Counted from the stretch's first letter, positions 1 to 10,524 are shown. The stretch is 64,000 nt of DNA from Enoplolaimus lenunculus (GCA_030248215.1 JASANG010003005.1:124001-188000); one strand, 5' to 3'. Program-made: numbers and translations. The notes: generated from the letters alone by a model not told the origin.

Positions 1-33
1 AGGCATGGAATTATATTAATTCTGTTACCGCTA

Positions 34-275
34 CTCTGTAAATTCCAGTGAGTTGATTTTAAACTCAGAATGAGTTGAATCACTCAGTCTGAGTTAGGAT
101 TATCAGAACTCAGAATTGTGAGTGAACAAAATTCCCTCTGCGTTAATTATTCAACTCACCCGGAATCAACTAAACTCGCAGTAGGAATAAACTCAACTCA
201 GAGTGACCGATATTAACTTCCTAATAACTAACTCTGTTGCTGATATGATTAATCAAGTGATTGGAATTTACAGTG
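34..275. mobile_element. TA-target MITE (family R)
   Basis: The two ends are inverted repeats: CTCTGTAAATTCCAGT at the left matches the reverse complement of the right end (GGAATTTACAGTG). Each side is flanked by TA (32-33 and 276-277), which fits a Tc1/mariner-type target. The interior is full of ACTCA/TGAGT words and has no reading frame. The superfamily assignment is inferred from the TA target only. Confidence 0.6.
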
Positions 276-687
276 TATATATTGTACATTTTCTCACCAC
301 AAGCTTTAGCCTAAGCCTAAACCTAAACCAACACAATGACAATATTTATACGTTATGTTGAAATTCGAAAACTGTTAGAGTCGTATGTTTTACAAGGCTG
401 AAAATTTTAAAAGTTCGGACATTAGTCTTAAAAAACAGATATTTGTGTTCAAAATGTTAAAACTTGAATTTCTTATGTTCAAGGAAATAATGCAACAAAT
501 TTATTCTGAAACAAAGTTAAACAAAAGCCCAACGCAGTAGACGAAACCAAAAATTTTATGAAACCAAAGAGGATTTCAACTTCTCTCGATGCCAGATATG
601 ATCAAATATTTGCACCATTTTCTAGAGAGATAGGACCCTCTGACTGTATATACTGTCTGTTGACAACGGGTTCACACACTTATCACG
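276..687. other. Gene-free stretch with a short telomere-like tract
   Basis: No convincing gene is seen. At 311-331 there is a short degenerate interstitial telomere tract (AGCCTAAGCCTAAACCTAAA) with no recognisable element ends around it. Confidence 0.4.
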
Positions 688-1107
688 CAGAGTGCAACCG
701 GAGGGGAAAAGTACCGGAGCTGGAGGTGAGCAAAACTTGCCGGAACCGGAGGTGAGACGAAATTTAGGTAGTCAATTTGACGTTTAATTTGTCACTTTTA
801 GCAAATATCTACAATATGCTGGTAAATTGTTTTTACGCTTATTTTTTACGAAATTTGGGCACTTCTTTCCTCAAGATTTTGCGAGAAGTTAAAACGAAAC
901 TCGTCAAGCAAATAAATGTTGTGCAACTTTGCAAAATTTTCCTACCGAAATTGCCGAAACCTCCGGCATAAATTTTACCGGTGCCGGAGCCGGAGGTCAA
1001 TTTTGTTTCGGAGCCGTAGCCGGAGGTCAATTTTGTTTCGGAGCCGTAGCCGGAGGTCAATTTTCTGCCGGATCCGGAGCCGGAGGCAGACTTCCGGTTG
1101 CACCCTG
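688..1107. mobile_element. hAT-like MITE (CCGGAGGT family, copy H1)
   Basis: The left end reads CAGAGTGCAACCGGAGG and the right end CCGGTTGCACCCTG, an inverted pair. Flanking 8-bp duplications are TTATCACG and TTATCACC (7 of 8 match), as expected for hAT elements. Near the right end a unit of about 33 bp, containing GGAGCCGTAGCCGGAGGTCA, is repeated about three times (978-1086). It has no coding capacity. Confidence 0.75.
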
Positions 1108-1338
1108 TTATCACCGGATCAACACTGCCCGCAGTTTTTGAAATGTTGTATTGGATTGTAGTGATGCGGATTACATCACAAGTCTGGCACAGGTTCGTAA
1201 CCAAAGGATAATTGAGGGCTTCAGCCCCGCTAAAAATTTTGATCCCCTAACAAATTTTTAGGACGCTTGTAAAGGGTTGGGAAATCAACAGCGTTGCTTT
1301 CCTAAGATTGTTATATCCTCTTAGAAAGCAAAGCTGTA

Positions 1339-1610
1339 CACAAAAAAGTGTTTCTGAATTTATTCAGAAAAGTATTTTCTGAATTTATTCAGAAAAGTAT
1401 TTTCTGTGGCAAATCTGAAAAGTTTTTCTAATATTTAAGACAATGTTTCTAAAAATAACATGAAAACGTTTATTTTCAGAGTTTATTTCAAAACTTTATT
1501 GAAAATGTTTCGCTTTTATAACAGAAATACTTTTCAAGTGCACCATGCTAACCATATTTCTTAAATGTAAGAAATTTTTTTCTTAAATATCACAAATATT
1601 ACATTGAGTG
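1339..1610. mobile_element. TA-target MITE (family K, copy 1)
   Basis: The ends CACAAAAAAGTGTTTCTG and ...ATTGAGTG are imperfect inverted repeats, and a second copy lies at 3261-3500. The interior repeats TTTCTGAAT and TCAGAAA words. The right end stops 26 bp before the splice-acceptor-bounded exon at 1637, so the element sits at the very end of the preceding intron. Confidence 0.6.
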
Positions 1611-1636
1611 TGGATACGGGTGTTGTTTTGTTGCAG

Positions 1637-2786
1637 AATCATTGCACCGCTAATCCGCTGGGAAGACCATACCCACGAATCGTTTAAATCCAACAGTCAA
1701 GACGTCCGTCGACACGGCAAACGAAAACCATCCACGCGACGAGAAGCTAAAACCCTTGAAGAAATGGGCGTATTTTCAAAATTGATGCACAGTATGAGCG
1801 AAGGACTAGCGTTACAGCAACAACAAAATAAAAAATCACATCCGAACGAGGAATCAGCAATTGAAAAAGATAACAAGCCAGGATCGAAAAATTCAACATC
1901 GTTTCGGGTGGTTAATGCAGACGGCAGCAGTTATTCGTTGTCTGGTCAAATAGCAGCTGGCAATTTGAATTCAGACGCTTCAAAACGTGTTGTTGTCGAA
2001 AAATCACGAAAAGGCCGTTCTTATTCAGTAGTCCTACGCAAAGCAGAGCAACAAAGGCGCAGTGGTTTCGAACATCGACAAGTTGACATTCCACCGACAC
2101 TTGACGAAGACTCAGAAGCGTCCGAATGTTCGCGAACAAGCAAACAAAGCTGTAAAATTGGTCAATCTCGATTTCCAACAGTGATTCCGTTTGAATCGAG
2201 TAACGATAAAAGCAAACTATTGGCAACATCGCAACATGAACACTTGTCGCGAGTAGCCCAACGGCTGAGACAACTCGGGCGAAACCAAGATGACACGAGT
2301 ACTCGGAGTGGTTTGTTCGGAACATGTGATCCGTGTTCACTTGATGTTAATCAACTGCTTCGATTGGAACACGAATTTTCAGCGCGTCCAAGAGCGATTT
2401 CTTGTTTTACTCCAGCAAGACGAGATTTTCACCGTTACAGTGAGACAAACGAAATACCTGGTAGCGTTGACGAAACCAACGAAACGGTTGCAGACGACAA
2501 AGCTAAAAATCACAGAGAACAATACACTAATCATACTGCGTTGTTAGTTGGAGCACTTTTGGAGCGAGCAGGACAACTCATTGACTGTTCGCAGGGGGAT
2601 AAACAGCAACAAGCGTTGCTGTACAGTGATTGGCATAATATAGCACGTATATTCGATCAGTTCTTTTTCGTAGTGGTAACCATTATTACGGTTACGGTTA
2701 CAGTAGCAATGTTGCTAATAGCGCCCGGGATCGTACGGGAAACTACACCGCGGCCTATAGATTATTCGTTTTTGAACGAAATTTAG
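1637..2786 (+). CDS. Cys-loop ligand-gated ion channel subunit (nicotinic receptor type), last exon
   Basis: This is a long open terminal exon. An acceptor (TTTTGTTGCAG) ends at 1636, and the first base completes a codon, so the gene continues upstream outside the window. The protein is mostly hydrophilic and Ser/Gln/Arg-rich, like the large cytoplasmic loop between M3 and M4. It ends with an amphipathic stretch (LLYSDWHNIARIFDQFF) and one hydrophobic helix (about 2661-2725: VVVTIITVTVTVAMLLIAPG), then a short tail and a stop. A Trp-x-x-[VI]-A-x-x-x-D-[RQ] helix running into M4 and ending in AP is typical of nicotinic acetylcholine receptor subunits, which form cation channels at nerve and muscle synapses. 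The ligand-binding domain and M1-M3 are absent, so the subunit class cannot be named. It could also be a more distant Cys-loop channel. Confidence 0.65.
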
Positions 2787-3260
2787 CTGGTTTGAAACGT
2801 TTCAACTGTGTTGCTTTAGTTTCATTTGTATGAATACTGTCAAAATTGGAGCGAATTACTGATCTCGGAAAAGGGGGTTGTAGTATGCCGAACGTATGCG
2901 GTCTGTCGTTGAGAGGTATAGAGTAATTTGGTAGTCATGCTTTACATGAAAATTTCAAGGATGTTTCAGGGTAATTCATAAAGGGGCTGAACAACGCAGT
3001 TTCGTGACAGCGGTTTCGTTAACTAAAAGAACCGCTTACTGTTCATACAAACCTGTATCGTTTGAAAGCGACCGTATCAGGCTCGGCTCAGCGATATTGT
3101 TTGTAAGCGCCGAATTGATGGCATCACGAGCCTGTTTGAGCTTTTATGAAAATATTTCCATATAAACTGCAAAATTCAAACTGAAAACGATATCCATGTC
3201 GCTACACGGCAGGTCAGAGTCATTGCGGCTTTTCTAGCTGGAGTCACACAGGAGGTTATA
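2787..3260. other. 3' flank of the channel gene, no further gene
   Basis: This holds the presumed 3' untranslated region and intergenic DNA. No reading frame or recognised element lies here before the family K element. Confidence 0.4.
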
Positions 3261-3500
3261 CACACACAAAAGTATTTCTAAATTTATTCAGAAAAGTATT
3301 TTCTGTGGCAAATCTGAAAAGTTTTTCTGTTATTTAAGACAATTTTTCTAAAAATAACAGGAAAACGTTTAAGACTTTACTTCAAAAGTTCCTGAAATTT
3401 TTTCTGTTATAACAGAAATACTTTTCAAGCGCACCTTCATAATTATATTTCTTAAATGTAAGAAAATTTTTCTGTAATATCAGAAATATTATTTTGAGTG
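3261..3500. mobile_element. TA-target MITE (family K, copy 2)
   Basis: The ends CACACACAAAAGTATTTCT and ...ATTTTGAGTG are inverted repeats flanked by TA on both sides (3259-3260 and 3501-3502). The interior is the same as the copy at 1339-1610, with moderate divergence. Confidence 0.7.
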
Positions 3501-3716
3501 TAGTAGTTAACACTAAAAACCAAAAACGCCATCAAATCCAATAGTTAAAAACGTAAAATATGGGCGTGTGACAAAGAACGCGAGCGAAGCCAGGAAGGAA
3601 TTTATGCAATTTTAGTCTGAAATGTTTTATTGTTTTACATGGTGCCTGGACGAACCACCCGAAGGCATCGACTGATCGCACGGGTTACCTCGATGATCGG
3701 CACCGGGGCTTCACTA

Positions 3717-3915
3717 CACGGCAAAAAACGGTGAGTCAAATTGACTCTCTCCGAAATAGGCTTTTCTCGACTACACAAACGGAGTCAAAATTCGACTCCG
3801 CCACAGTCAATTTTGACTCAATGAATCGCTCACTGAATCGAATTTGACTCAGTTTGTGTAGTCCGGAAAAGCCTATTTCGGAGAGAGTGAATTTGACATA
3901 CCATTTTTGGCAGCG
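3717..3915. mobile_element. TA-target fold-back MITE (family J, copy 1)
   Basis: This is an almost complete palindrome: GGTGAGTCAAATTGACTC near the left end pairs with its reverse complement near the right. The loop consists of GAGTC/GACTC words. TA lies on both sides. Four more copies lie at 14751, 16484, 17340 and 39976. Confidence 0.7.
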
Positions 3916-4088
3916 TAGGCGTAACATTGGTCCCGTAGACACTTTGTGTCCTAAATAAATTGGTACGACGCTAGTTTTTTTACACAATACTTAAATAGGA
4001 TTTGTTGGCCGTGAAACTGCGAATTTTTTGCATGAGCAAAGAACATTGATTTACAGATTGAAATAAGATGTTTTTATGAATGTTTCAA

Positions 4089-4352
4089 CCCCTTCTCATA
4101 TTGAGTTGCCTATAGGAAACTCAGCGCAGTGTATGTACTTTAAATAATATATATCGCACCGTGTTTAACAATTGCAACACGTATACATAGTACTAAATTT
4201 ACCACAAGACGTGAGAGCCTCCTCGGGCTCCAGCGCCAAGCTCCTATAGCTGAGTAGTGATGGTATACGCCTCCCACTCCAGTCACCGGAGTTCGAATCC
4301 TAGCATAAAAGTAGGTCTCAGGGGAAATAGAAAATATTCATGTGAGAAAGGG
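4089..4352 (+). mobile_element. TTAA-target MITE with tRNA-like interior (family T, copy 1)
   Basis: The ends CCCCTTCTCATATTGAG and GTGAGAAAGGG are inverted repeats. TTAA follows on the right; the left target is mutated to TCAA. Inside is a pol III-like pair: A box TAGCTGAGTAGTG and B box GGAGTTCGAATCC, with GCCTCCCACTCC between them where an anticodon arm would be. TTAA targets plus CCC-starting ends suggest a piggyBac-like MITE. Confidence 0.65.
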
Positions 4353-4521
4353 TTAAACTGTTTTTTCCATATGCATTGCTTGCAGAATAAAATAACTGTC
4401 TGAGCAATAAAACGGGCCTATACCAGTAAAATTGAAAACTAAAGCCGGTAATAAACCTTGAGTTCTGTTGATCCTCTATTTTTACTCGGTTAACTAAATA
4501 CGATGCAACCTTTGCCTTACC

Positions 4522-4873
4522 GGCAAATGTAAAGAAAAGGGGCGAAACAGTGTTATAAGCATATTCCTAAGCCTAAGCCTAAGCCTAAGCCTAAGCCTAA
4601 GCGTAAGAATGAGCATATTCCTAAGCCTAAGCCTAAACCTAAGCTTAAGCGTAAGAATGAGCATATTTCTAAGCCTAAGCCTAAGCCTAAAGCCTAAGCA
4701 TAAGAATGAGCATATTCCTAAGCCTAAGCCTAAACCTAAGTCTAAGCCTAAGCCTAAGTCTGAGCCTAAGCCTAAGCCTAAATCCAAGCAAAATAATTAA
4801 CCTAAAGCTTAAGATTACTCTATTCAAGTCCCACAGAAAAACGTTCCAACCCTGATCTTTCTTTATACGGACC
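4522..4873 (+). mobile_element. TelC telomere-repeat MITE, copy 1
   Basis: The left end resembles GGC(A/C)AATGTAAAGAA; the right end is the diverged inverted copy with CCTGATCTTT. The 8-bp target duplications GCCTTACC (4514-4521) and GCGTTACC (4874-4881) match at 7 of 8. The core (4566-4790) is CCTAAG telomere hexamer with six perfect units in a row at its start, then blocks separated by GTAAGAATGAGCATATT. It is followed by the conserved arm CTAAAGCTTAAG...ACTCTATT. It is non-coding. Confidence 0.85.
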
Positions 4874-5113
4874 GCGTTACCGAACGAACTTGTGATCAAA
4901 TTGTGCCGGTTAGGACGTTCAACTGGTATCTGCCGTCAAAATGTGATTTATTTTCCATATGGCATACAGAAAAATGTAATTTTAAAAGAGCATTAATCAA
5001 ACCTAACGAACATAAAAGGTTGCCGAAATTTTTTGCATTCAAAATTTTGTACACAGTGAAACTTGAAACCTAAACCGATTTACTCACATTTTTGGCTAAG
5101 GATGACCTGTAAT

Positions 5114-5452
5114 CAGGGTGTAATCGGATATTCGTTTTCGTTTCCGTTATAGAAATTGAAGAAATTCCGTTTATTTCGTCCGTTCAAAACTGATTATAAA
5201 TCACGTATATCTGGCAACTTCGTCATTCACAAAGATGCCGCAATTGTTGAAAATGAAATAAAAATTGCAAAATTCATCCAAAATCGTGAAACTTTCGATG
5301 CATCCGACATTTTTGTTTTCAAATTTTACATAACACCGTGAATATTTGCACGCCTCAATTGTTTTGACAGAAAAATATAACATTTTTGAAACTTATATAC
5401 TTCAATATCCGTTTTCTGATTCCGTTATTTTACTATCCGTTCAAACTATGGT
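5114..5452. mobile_element. hAT-like MITE (CGGATA family Q, copy 2)
   Basis: The left end CAGGGTGTAATCGGATA is paired with a right end CTATCCGTTCAAACTATG. The interior (ATTTGCACGCCTCAATTGTT and TTCAATATCCGTTTTCTG) is shared with the longer copy at 18373-19290, which supports a real family. Target duplications are not clear. Confidence 0.55.
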
Positions 5453-5642
5453 TGAAACAGTTCTTGTGCAACATTAAACAGAATTTCTCGGTTTCGAGTA
5501 CGTTCAGATGGTTACACTTAAACTGTTTCGCTCATCATGTCAACCAGATTTATTTCCTAAGTTAAAACGCTTCGTGAGTATGTACAATACGAAGACAAAA
5601 TATATGTAAACATATATATTTGATTTTTACTGTTACGAGTAG

Positions 5643-5861
5643 CGGCCCAGGTAAAGATCAGGGATGGAACGTTTACTGTGGGACTGAAATAGAGTAAGCT
5701 TAACTTAAGCTTTAGACAAATTTTTTACTTAGGCTTAGATTTAGGCTTAGGCTTAGGCTTAGGAATACGCTCATTCTTACGCTTAGGCTTAGGATTAGGC
5801 TTACGTTTAGGCTTAGAAATTTGTTTATAATACTGTTCCGCCCATGTTCTTTACATTGGCC
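5643..5861 (-). mobile_element. TelC telomere-repeat MITE, copy 2
   Basis: This copy is in reverse orientation: the arm (CTGTGGGACTGAAATAGAGT) comes first, then TTAGGC repeats. The ends are GGCCCAGGTAAAGATCAGGG and ...GTTCTTTACATTGGCC. The 8-bp target duplications are CGAGTAGC and CGAGCAGC (7 of 8). Confidence 0.85.
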
Positions 5862-5935
5862 CGAGCAGCAAACCTATTGCAAATATTACATTCACATCCA
5901 TCCGATATGTGGTTAAGGTTTGAAACAGAAATCTT

Positions 5936-6134
5936 GGCCCATGGATAGAACAGGACCTGAACAGTAGTATACGCATATTCCTAAGCCTAAGCGTAAGCGT
6001 ACGAATGAGCCTATTCCTAAGCCTAAGCCTAAGCCTGAGCCTAGCCTAAGCAAAAAAGTTAGCCCAAAGCTTAAACTGACTCTATTATAGCCCCCCCCCC
6101 GGGAAACGATCCAGCCTTGTTCTATACATGGGCC
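5936..6134 (+). mobile_element. TelB telomere-repeat MITE, copy 1
   Basis: The ends are GGCCCATGGATAGAACAGG and ...TTGTTCTATACATGGGCC. Target duplications are GAAATCTT and GAAATTTT (7 of 8). The core has CCTAAG repeats interrupted by CGTACGAATGAGCC, then AAAAAGTTAG and the arm AAGCTTAAACTGACTCTATT, then a run of C. Confidence 0.85.
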
Positions 6135-6520
6135 GAAATTTTAGCAGTCACATTGTTGTCAACAACAGCGTCTTGTTAACGCAATTCTTGACCATGTGAT
6201 TAGTAGCAGAATCGTTGGCAACCAACTTTAATTTTATCTCATGTATATGATAATCTACAATTAAACCTGTATATTCCTAAGCCTAAGCCTAAGCCTAAGC
6301 AAAAAAGTTAGTCTAAAGCTTAAACTGACTCTATTAGAGCCCCCCCCCGGGAAACGATCCAGCCTTGTTCTATACCTGGGCCGAAATCTTAGTTGTCACA
6401 TTGTTGTCAACAACAGCGTCTTGTTAACGCAATTCTTGACCATGTGATTAGTAGCAGAATCGTTGCCAATCAACTTTAATTTTATCTCATGTATATGATA
6501 ATCTACAATTAAACCTGTAG
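6135..6520 (+). repeat. Tandem duplication of a TelB 3' half plus its flank
   Basis: The sequence after TelB copy 1 (6135 to about 6271) is followed by a second telomere-repeat tract and TelB right arm (6272-6382), then the same flank again (6383-6520), nearly identical. The second TelB has no left end. The unit is about 250 bp, and the junction falls where flank (AAACCTGTA) meets TATTCCTAAGCC, inside the telomere-like array. Confidence 0.85.
6272..6382 (+). mobile_element. TelB copy 2, 3' half only
   Basis: It comprises three CCTAAG units, the conserved arm and the right end GTTCTATACCTGGGCC. The left end is missing because the copy was made by local tandem duplication, not by transposition. 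Confidence 0.8.
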
Positions 6521-6622
6521 TTTCTTTGACATCGCAAATGAAAAACTATAAGAAAGTTGTCTTGCAGCGAGTTTTTCGCTAACATTGGTTCAAGTCTCAT
6601 GCTGAAAGAGCATAGAGCGAAA

Positions 6623-6830
6623 GGCCAATGTTACTTTAACGGGCGTAACAGTAGTTTAAGTGTATACGTAAGCCTAAGCCTAAGCGTTGCATGGATGTGT
6701 TCCTAAGCCTAAGCGTTGCATGGATGTGTTCCTAAGCCTAAGCGTAAGCCTAAACAAAAAATGTAATCTAGAATCTAAACCTACTCTTTTATAGACCCAC
6801 CAGTAACCTGGATGCCCCTTAAAGTGGGCC
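6623..6830 (+). mobile_element. TelA telomere-repeat MITE, copy 1
   Basis: The left end is GGCCAATGTTACTTTAACGG and the right end is GATGCCCCTTAAAGTGGGCC. Target duplications are GAGCGAAA and TAGCGAAA (7 of 8). The core has CCTAAGCCTAAGCGTTGC units, with GCATGGATGTGTT between them, then AAAAAATGTAATCTAGAATC and ACTCTTTTATAGACCCACC. Confidence 0.85.
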
Positions 6831-6872
6831 TAGCGAAATATGAAGACTAACGTCCGTATTCTCAAGTGCGTG

Positions 6873-7271
6873 TACTGTAGTGACCCGAATAAGAGGGAGA
6901 CTGATAATTATTTGGTCTCTCCAGAGGGTTCCCTCCTATTCGGTTACGGACTGTTATTTATTTTTAACCCACGCTCCGCCGTTCTACGTTACCGGTTATA
7001 TCCGGTACTGCAATTATCCGCTGAATTAAACATTCATTTGTCTTTTGTCAATAGCTTGAGCGATCATGCAAGGTTAATGTACTTTCAAAATTTAACCTGG
7101 AGTCATTTATGTGGTACAATTAGGGTTAATTGACATTTATGGACTTTAATTAGGGTTTAGGCACTCTATCCGCTTACGAACTTTTATTAGGGATACGGAC
7201 TCCAATTGATTCGGACTCAAAATATGGACCCTCTTATTACCCCTCCCCCTCTTATTCGGGTCAATACAGTA
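6873..7271. mobile_element. TA-target MITE (family S, copy 1)
   Basis: The left end CTGTAGTGACCCGAATAAGA and the right end TCTTATTCGGGTCAATACAG are inverted repeats flanked by TA. The interior has GGACTC and TTAGGG words. A reverse-oriented relative with one decayed end lies at 15043-15338. The open frame inside it has no resemblance to a protein family and is not called. Confidence 0.7.
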
Positions 7272-7798
7272 GCACCCATCGTCAGATTAGCGATAGGTTT
7301 TCAAACTGACGAACATCTGCAATTGTAGATTTCAAAATTGATACAGAAGTAGGGCTAATCAAACGCGACCAATGTGCTGAATTTCGAACCTCAACATGTC
7401 CATGCTACAAAGTTACTAAACCTATCACCTGCTGGTAATCGATCCTAGACACATTTGACAATTCGGGCATAGGTCAAGAATATATGAATAATTCAACCTT
7501 TCACAGGTTTACAAAGTCAAATTTTTGGTGTAAAGCGAGAATAAGGGTTTCGTTGCAAATGTGCGCAGTCCTATTAAGTTCCGCTGAGATTTTTTCGCTG
7601 ATTTGGCACAAAAACAGTATAGAAATTGCGTAACCCTGGTCAAGCTGCAAGACCATAGCTATAAAGTATCTGATACCGCTATCGGTGAATGAATTATCAA
7701 TGGTATTAAATATGAAACCCGCTTGAAGGCATTAGGAATTAATCGATTTAAACGTTTTCGGTTTCAGATTCGATTTTTAGATATGGCATATGTATTTG
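7272..7798. other. Gene-free stretch
   Basis: No gene, element ends or tandem repeat recognised. Confidence 0.4.
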
Positions 7799-8246
7799 GG
7801 CCAATGTTACTTTAAGGGGCGTAACAGTAGATGAAACGTATTCCTAAGCCTAAGCCTAAACCTAAACGTTGCAAGAATGACTTCCTAAGCCGAAGCCTAA
7901 ACATAAGCTAACGCCTAAGCGTTGCAAAAATGAGTTCCTAAGCCGAAGCCCAAGTCTAAGCCTAAGCGTTGCAAAAAATATTTTCCTAAGCCGAAGCCCA
8001 AGTCTAAGCCTAAGCGTTGCAAAAAATATTTTCCTAAGCCGAAGCCCAAGTCTAAGCCTAAGCGTTGCAAAAAATATTTTCCTAAGCCGAAGCCCAAGTC
8101 TAAGCCTAAGCGTTGCAAAAAATATTTTCCTAAGCCTAAGCCTAAGCCTAAGCCTAAGCCTAAGCAAAAAAATGTAATCTAACATCTAAAACCACTCTTT
8201 TATGGACCCACCAAAAACCTGGACGCCCTTTAAAGTAACATGGGCC
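7799..8246 (+). mobile_element. TelA telomere-repeat MITE, copy 2 (expanded)
   Basis: The ends are GGCCAATGTTACTTTAAGGG and GCCCTTTAAAGTAACATGGGCC-type. Target duplications are TGTATTTG and GGTATTTG (7 of 8). This is the largest Tel copy: between 7924 and 8130 a higher-order unit of about 57 bp (GTTGCAAAAAATATTTTCC, then AAGCCGAAGCCCAAGTC, then TAAGCCTAAGC) is repeated about four times, followed by five perfect CCTAAG units and the A-rich arm. Confidence 0.88.
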
Positions 8247-8414
8247 GGTATTTGCGAGATCTACTCATTTCATCGGCTCCTCGAAGAGGCTTTACTGAAC
8301 ATTTTGATGAGGTAAAAGTTTAATTTTTAACAAACTGTTTTGCAATCATACAATTATGTTCGGTACTTATCCCAAGGTGAATAAATAAGTTTCGTTTTTG
8401 TGGAAAATATACCG

Positions 8415-9258
8415 CAGGGTGCAACTGGAGGTGAAAACAACCGGTACTGGAATATGAGGTCAACATAGTTTACCGGAGCCGAAAGTAGTAATGAAATTAC
8501 AGCTATTTCTTGCACTAAGTAATTATTTTTACACTATTTAGCTAGTATATTGTTTTTTGCCGTCTATTCTTATAGGACATGTTCGACAAATAGCAGGGTA
8601 TTTTGACAACGTGTTTTGTCTTGCGCCAAAAAATAATACCGAAAAATATGAATTCCACGCTTAACTTTGAATTTTCAGGCTAAAATTTGAATTTTTGAGC
8701 AAAAATTTCAATTTTCTCGCCAGAATTTGAATTTAAAGCCAAAATTTAATTTTTCCCCCGCCAAATTTTGAATCCGCCAAAATTTCAATTTCCCTCCAAA
8801 ATTTAAATTTTCAAGCCTAAATTTGACGTTCAAGCCAAAATTTAAGTGTTCCCACCAAAATTTGAAGAATTAGCACAAATTTTAAACCCTGCAGTTTCTA
8901 AACATTGACCGCACAATTTGCACTGTATTTTATTAAAAGGGTGGTGTACACACTATTTTTGACCGGTCGATTTGTTTTGAAGGTCATTTGTATAGCTGGC
9001 TAAAATTTTGTACATTAATATTTTAGAGAGTTATCGTAAATTATCTAGGTATTTAAATGGTGGAACATTTGTTGACATTGGCGAGCGCAGTATCACCTGG
9101 ATGGTTCATAAGCTATTTTCTTTTAAAAGTATCCGCAATTAAAGCCTTGTAGAATTGACTTGCACGTTGACGGACGGAACCGTACGCCAAACGCCACCCT
9201 TATCGGTGCTGAACGCCAATTTTTCGCCGAAGCAGAGGCAGACCTCCGGTTGTAGCAT
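8415..9258. mobile_element. hAT-like MITE (CCGGAGGT family, copy H2)
   Basis: The left end CAGGGTGCAACTGGAGG and the right part GACCTCCGGTTGTAGCATG form a diverged inverted pair. It is longer than its relatives because it contains a degenerate tandem repeat (8650-8885). Target duplications are not clear. Confidence 0.5.
8650..8885. repeat. Degenerate tandem repeat of GCCAAAATTTGAATTTTC
   Basis: About ten units of roughly 24 bp vary around GCCAAAATTTGAATTTTC. Each unit is itself near-palindromic (AAAATTTGAATTTT). It lies inside the H2 element. Confidence 0.7.
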
Positions 9259-9559
9259 GAATAGTGCTATATCAATAATGTATAGGTATTTTTCAGGCAC
9301 AACAAAACGATCCAAAAGTGCCTGCCTTTGTCTATTTTTGTCGAATTCTCAACCCAGCATATTTGACCGCATTTATCATAAAATCACGTTTAGTAATTTA
9401 ATAATATTATTCGGTCACCCGGTCGGCATTTATATAATTCCAACGGTGGTTTAAAAACTGTAGCTTAAGTACAAAAAAAGCTGAAACGACATCCATTTTC
9501 AGAAAATGTTTCAACTTTTTTTCTAACACTACACGTGGTCCCATTAATATACTGTTCAA
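9259..9559. other. Gene-free stretch
   Basis: No supported gene or repeat structure seen. Confidence 0.35.
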
Positions 9560-9772
9560 GGTCAATGTATAGGACAGGACCGAAACAGTAGTATAAGCAT
9601 ATTCCAAAGCCTAAGCGTAAGCCTAAGCATAAGCCTAAGCGTAAGCCTAAGCCTATGGATGAGCTTATCCCTAACCCTAAGCCTAAGGCTAAGCAAAAAA
9701 TAGTCTAAAGCTTAAACTGACTCTATTATAGCCCCTCCGGAAAACGATCCGGCCTTGTTCTATACATGGACC
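9560..9772 (+). mobile_element. TelB telomere-repeat MITE, copy 3
   Basis: The left end is GGTCAATGTATAGGACAGG and the right end is CCTTGTTCTATACATGGACC. Target duplications are CTGTTCAA and CTGTTCGT (6 of 8). The telomere core is more degenerate here (CCTAAGCGTAAGCCTAAGCA), which suggests an older copy. Confidence 0.8.
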
Positions 9773-10202
9773 CTGTTCGTTCAAAATATATATAGTGATA
9801 GCGTAGACCTGTAAATCTCTTGAGGGTTCTTATAGTTGCCTCTTGGTAAAACCCATAAAAGCGACAGTCTCATACATCATTTTATTTTCGTTTTCACGGC
9901 TTGTAGACAAAACTATAAAATGTGAATTCTGATAAGTTAAAATATTTTTATTGCGTTAAACGCTAAACTGTAAATGATAAAAGATAAACAGTGTTTTGCT
10001 ATCCGTTTTTAACTGGACTAAAGCCGTTTGCACGAGCAGGGTTTGATTTGGACAAATGTTGACGTTTTAGTTGTACACGTTGACTATTAAGTCACATTTG
10101 GATTGCGTTTCAACTTATTTTCCAGTTTAAAAGATTTCGCAAGTCAACGTAAAGAAATGTTCAAGGCCTACACCAATCGGTAACGGATGCTACAGATTTA
10201 AG
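9773..10202. other. Gene-free stretch
   Basis: No supported gene, element ends or tandem repeat seen. Confidence 0.35.
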
Positions 10203-10524
10203 GGTCAATGTTACTTTAAGGGACGTAACAGTAGATTAAGCGTATTCCAAAGTCTAAGCCTAAGCGTTGCAAAAGCGTATTCCTAAGCGTAAGCGTAAGC
10301 GTTGCAAAAGCGTATTCCTAAGCCTAAGCCTAAGCGTTGCAAAGCGTATTCCTAAGCCTAAGCCTAAGCGTTGCAAAGTGTATTCCCAAGCCTAAGCCTA
10401 AGCGTTGCAAAAGCGTATTCCTAAGCCTAAGCCTAAGCGTAAGCGAAAAATGTAATCTAGAATCTAAACTTACTTTGTCATAGACCCACCAGAAACCTGG
10501 ACGCCCGTTAAAGTAACATGAACC
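10203..10524 (+). mobile_element. TelA telomere-repeat MITE, copy 3
   Basis: Target duplications GATTTAAG (10195-10202 and 10525-10532) are identical at 8 of 8, so the insertion is young or well preserved. The core is about five higher-order units of roughly 35 bp (GTTGCAAAAGCGTATT followed by CCTAAGCCTAAGC) between 10265 and 10440, then the arm AAAAATGTAATCTAGAATCT and right end. Confidence 0.88.

Noticed and set aside
839-1204. Gly/Ser-rich repeat frames on both strands near 839-1204
   Set aside because: They are frames through the CCGGAGGT minisatellite of the H1 element.
6840-7133. 97-codon open frame
   Set aside because: It overlaps the family S MITE and has no recognisable domain.
4494-8185. 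Long Leu/Arg/Gly or Lys/Pro repeat reading frames (for example 4494-4787, 4609-4800 and 7862-8185)
   Set aside because: They are translations of the (CCTAAG)n telomere tracts of Tel elements in different frames. The repetitive peptides come from the hexamer, not from genes.
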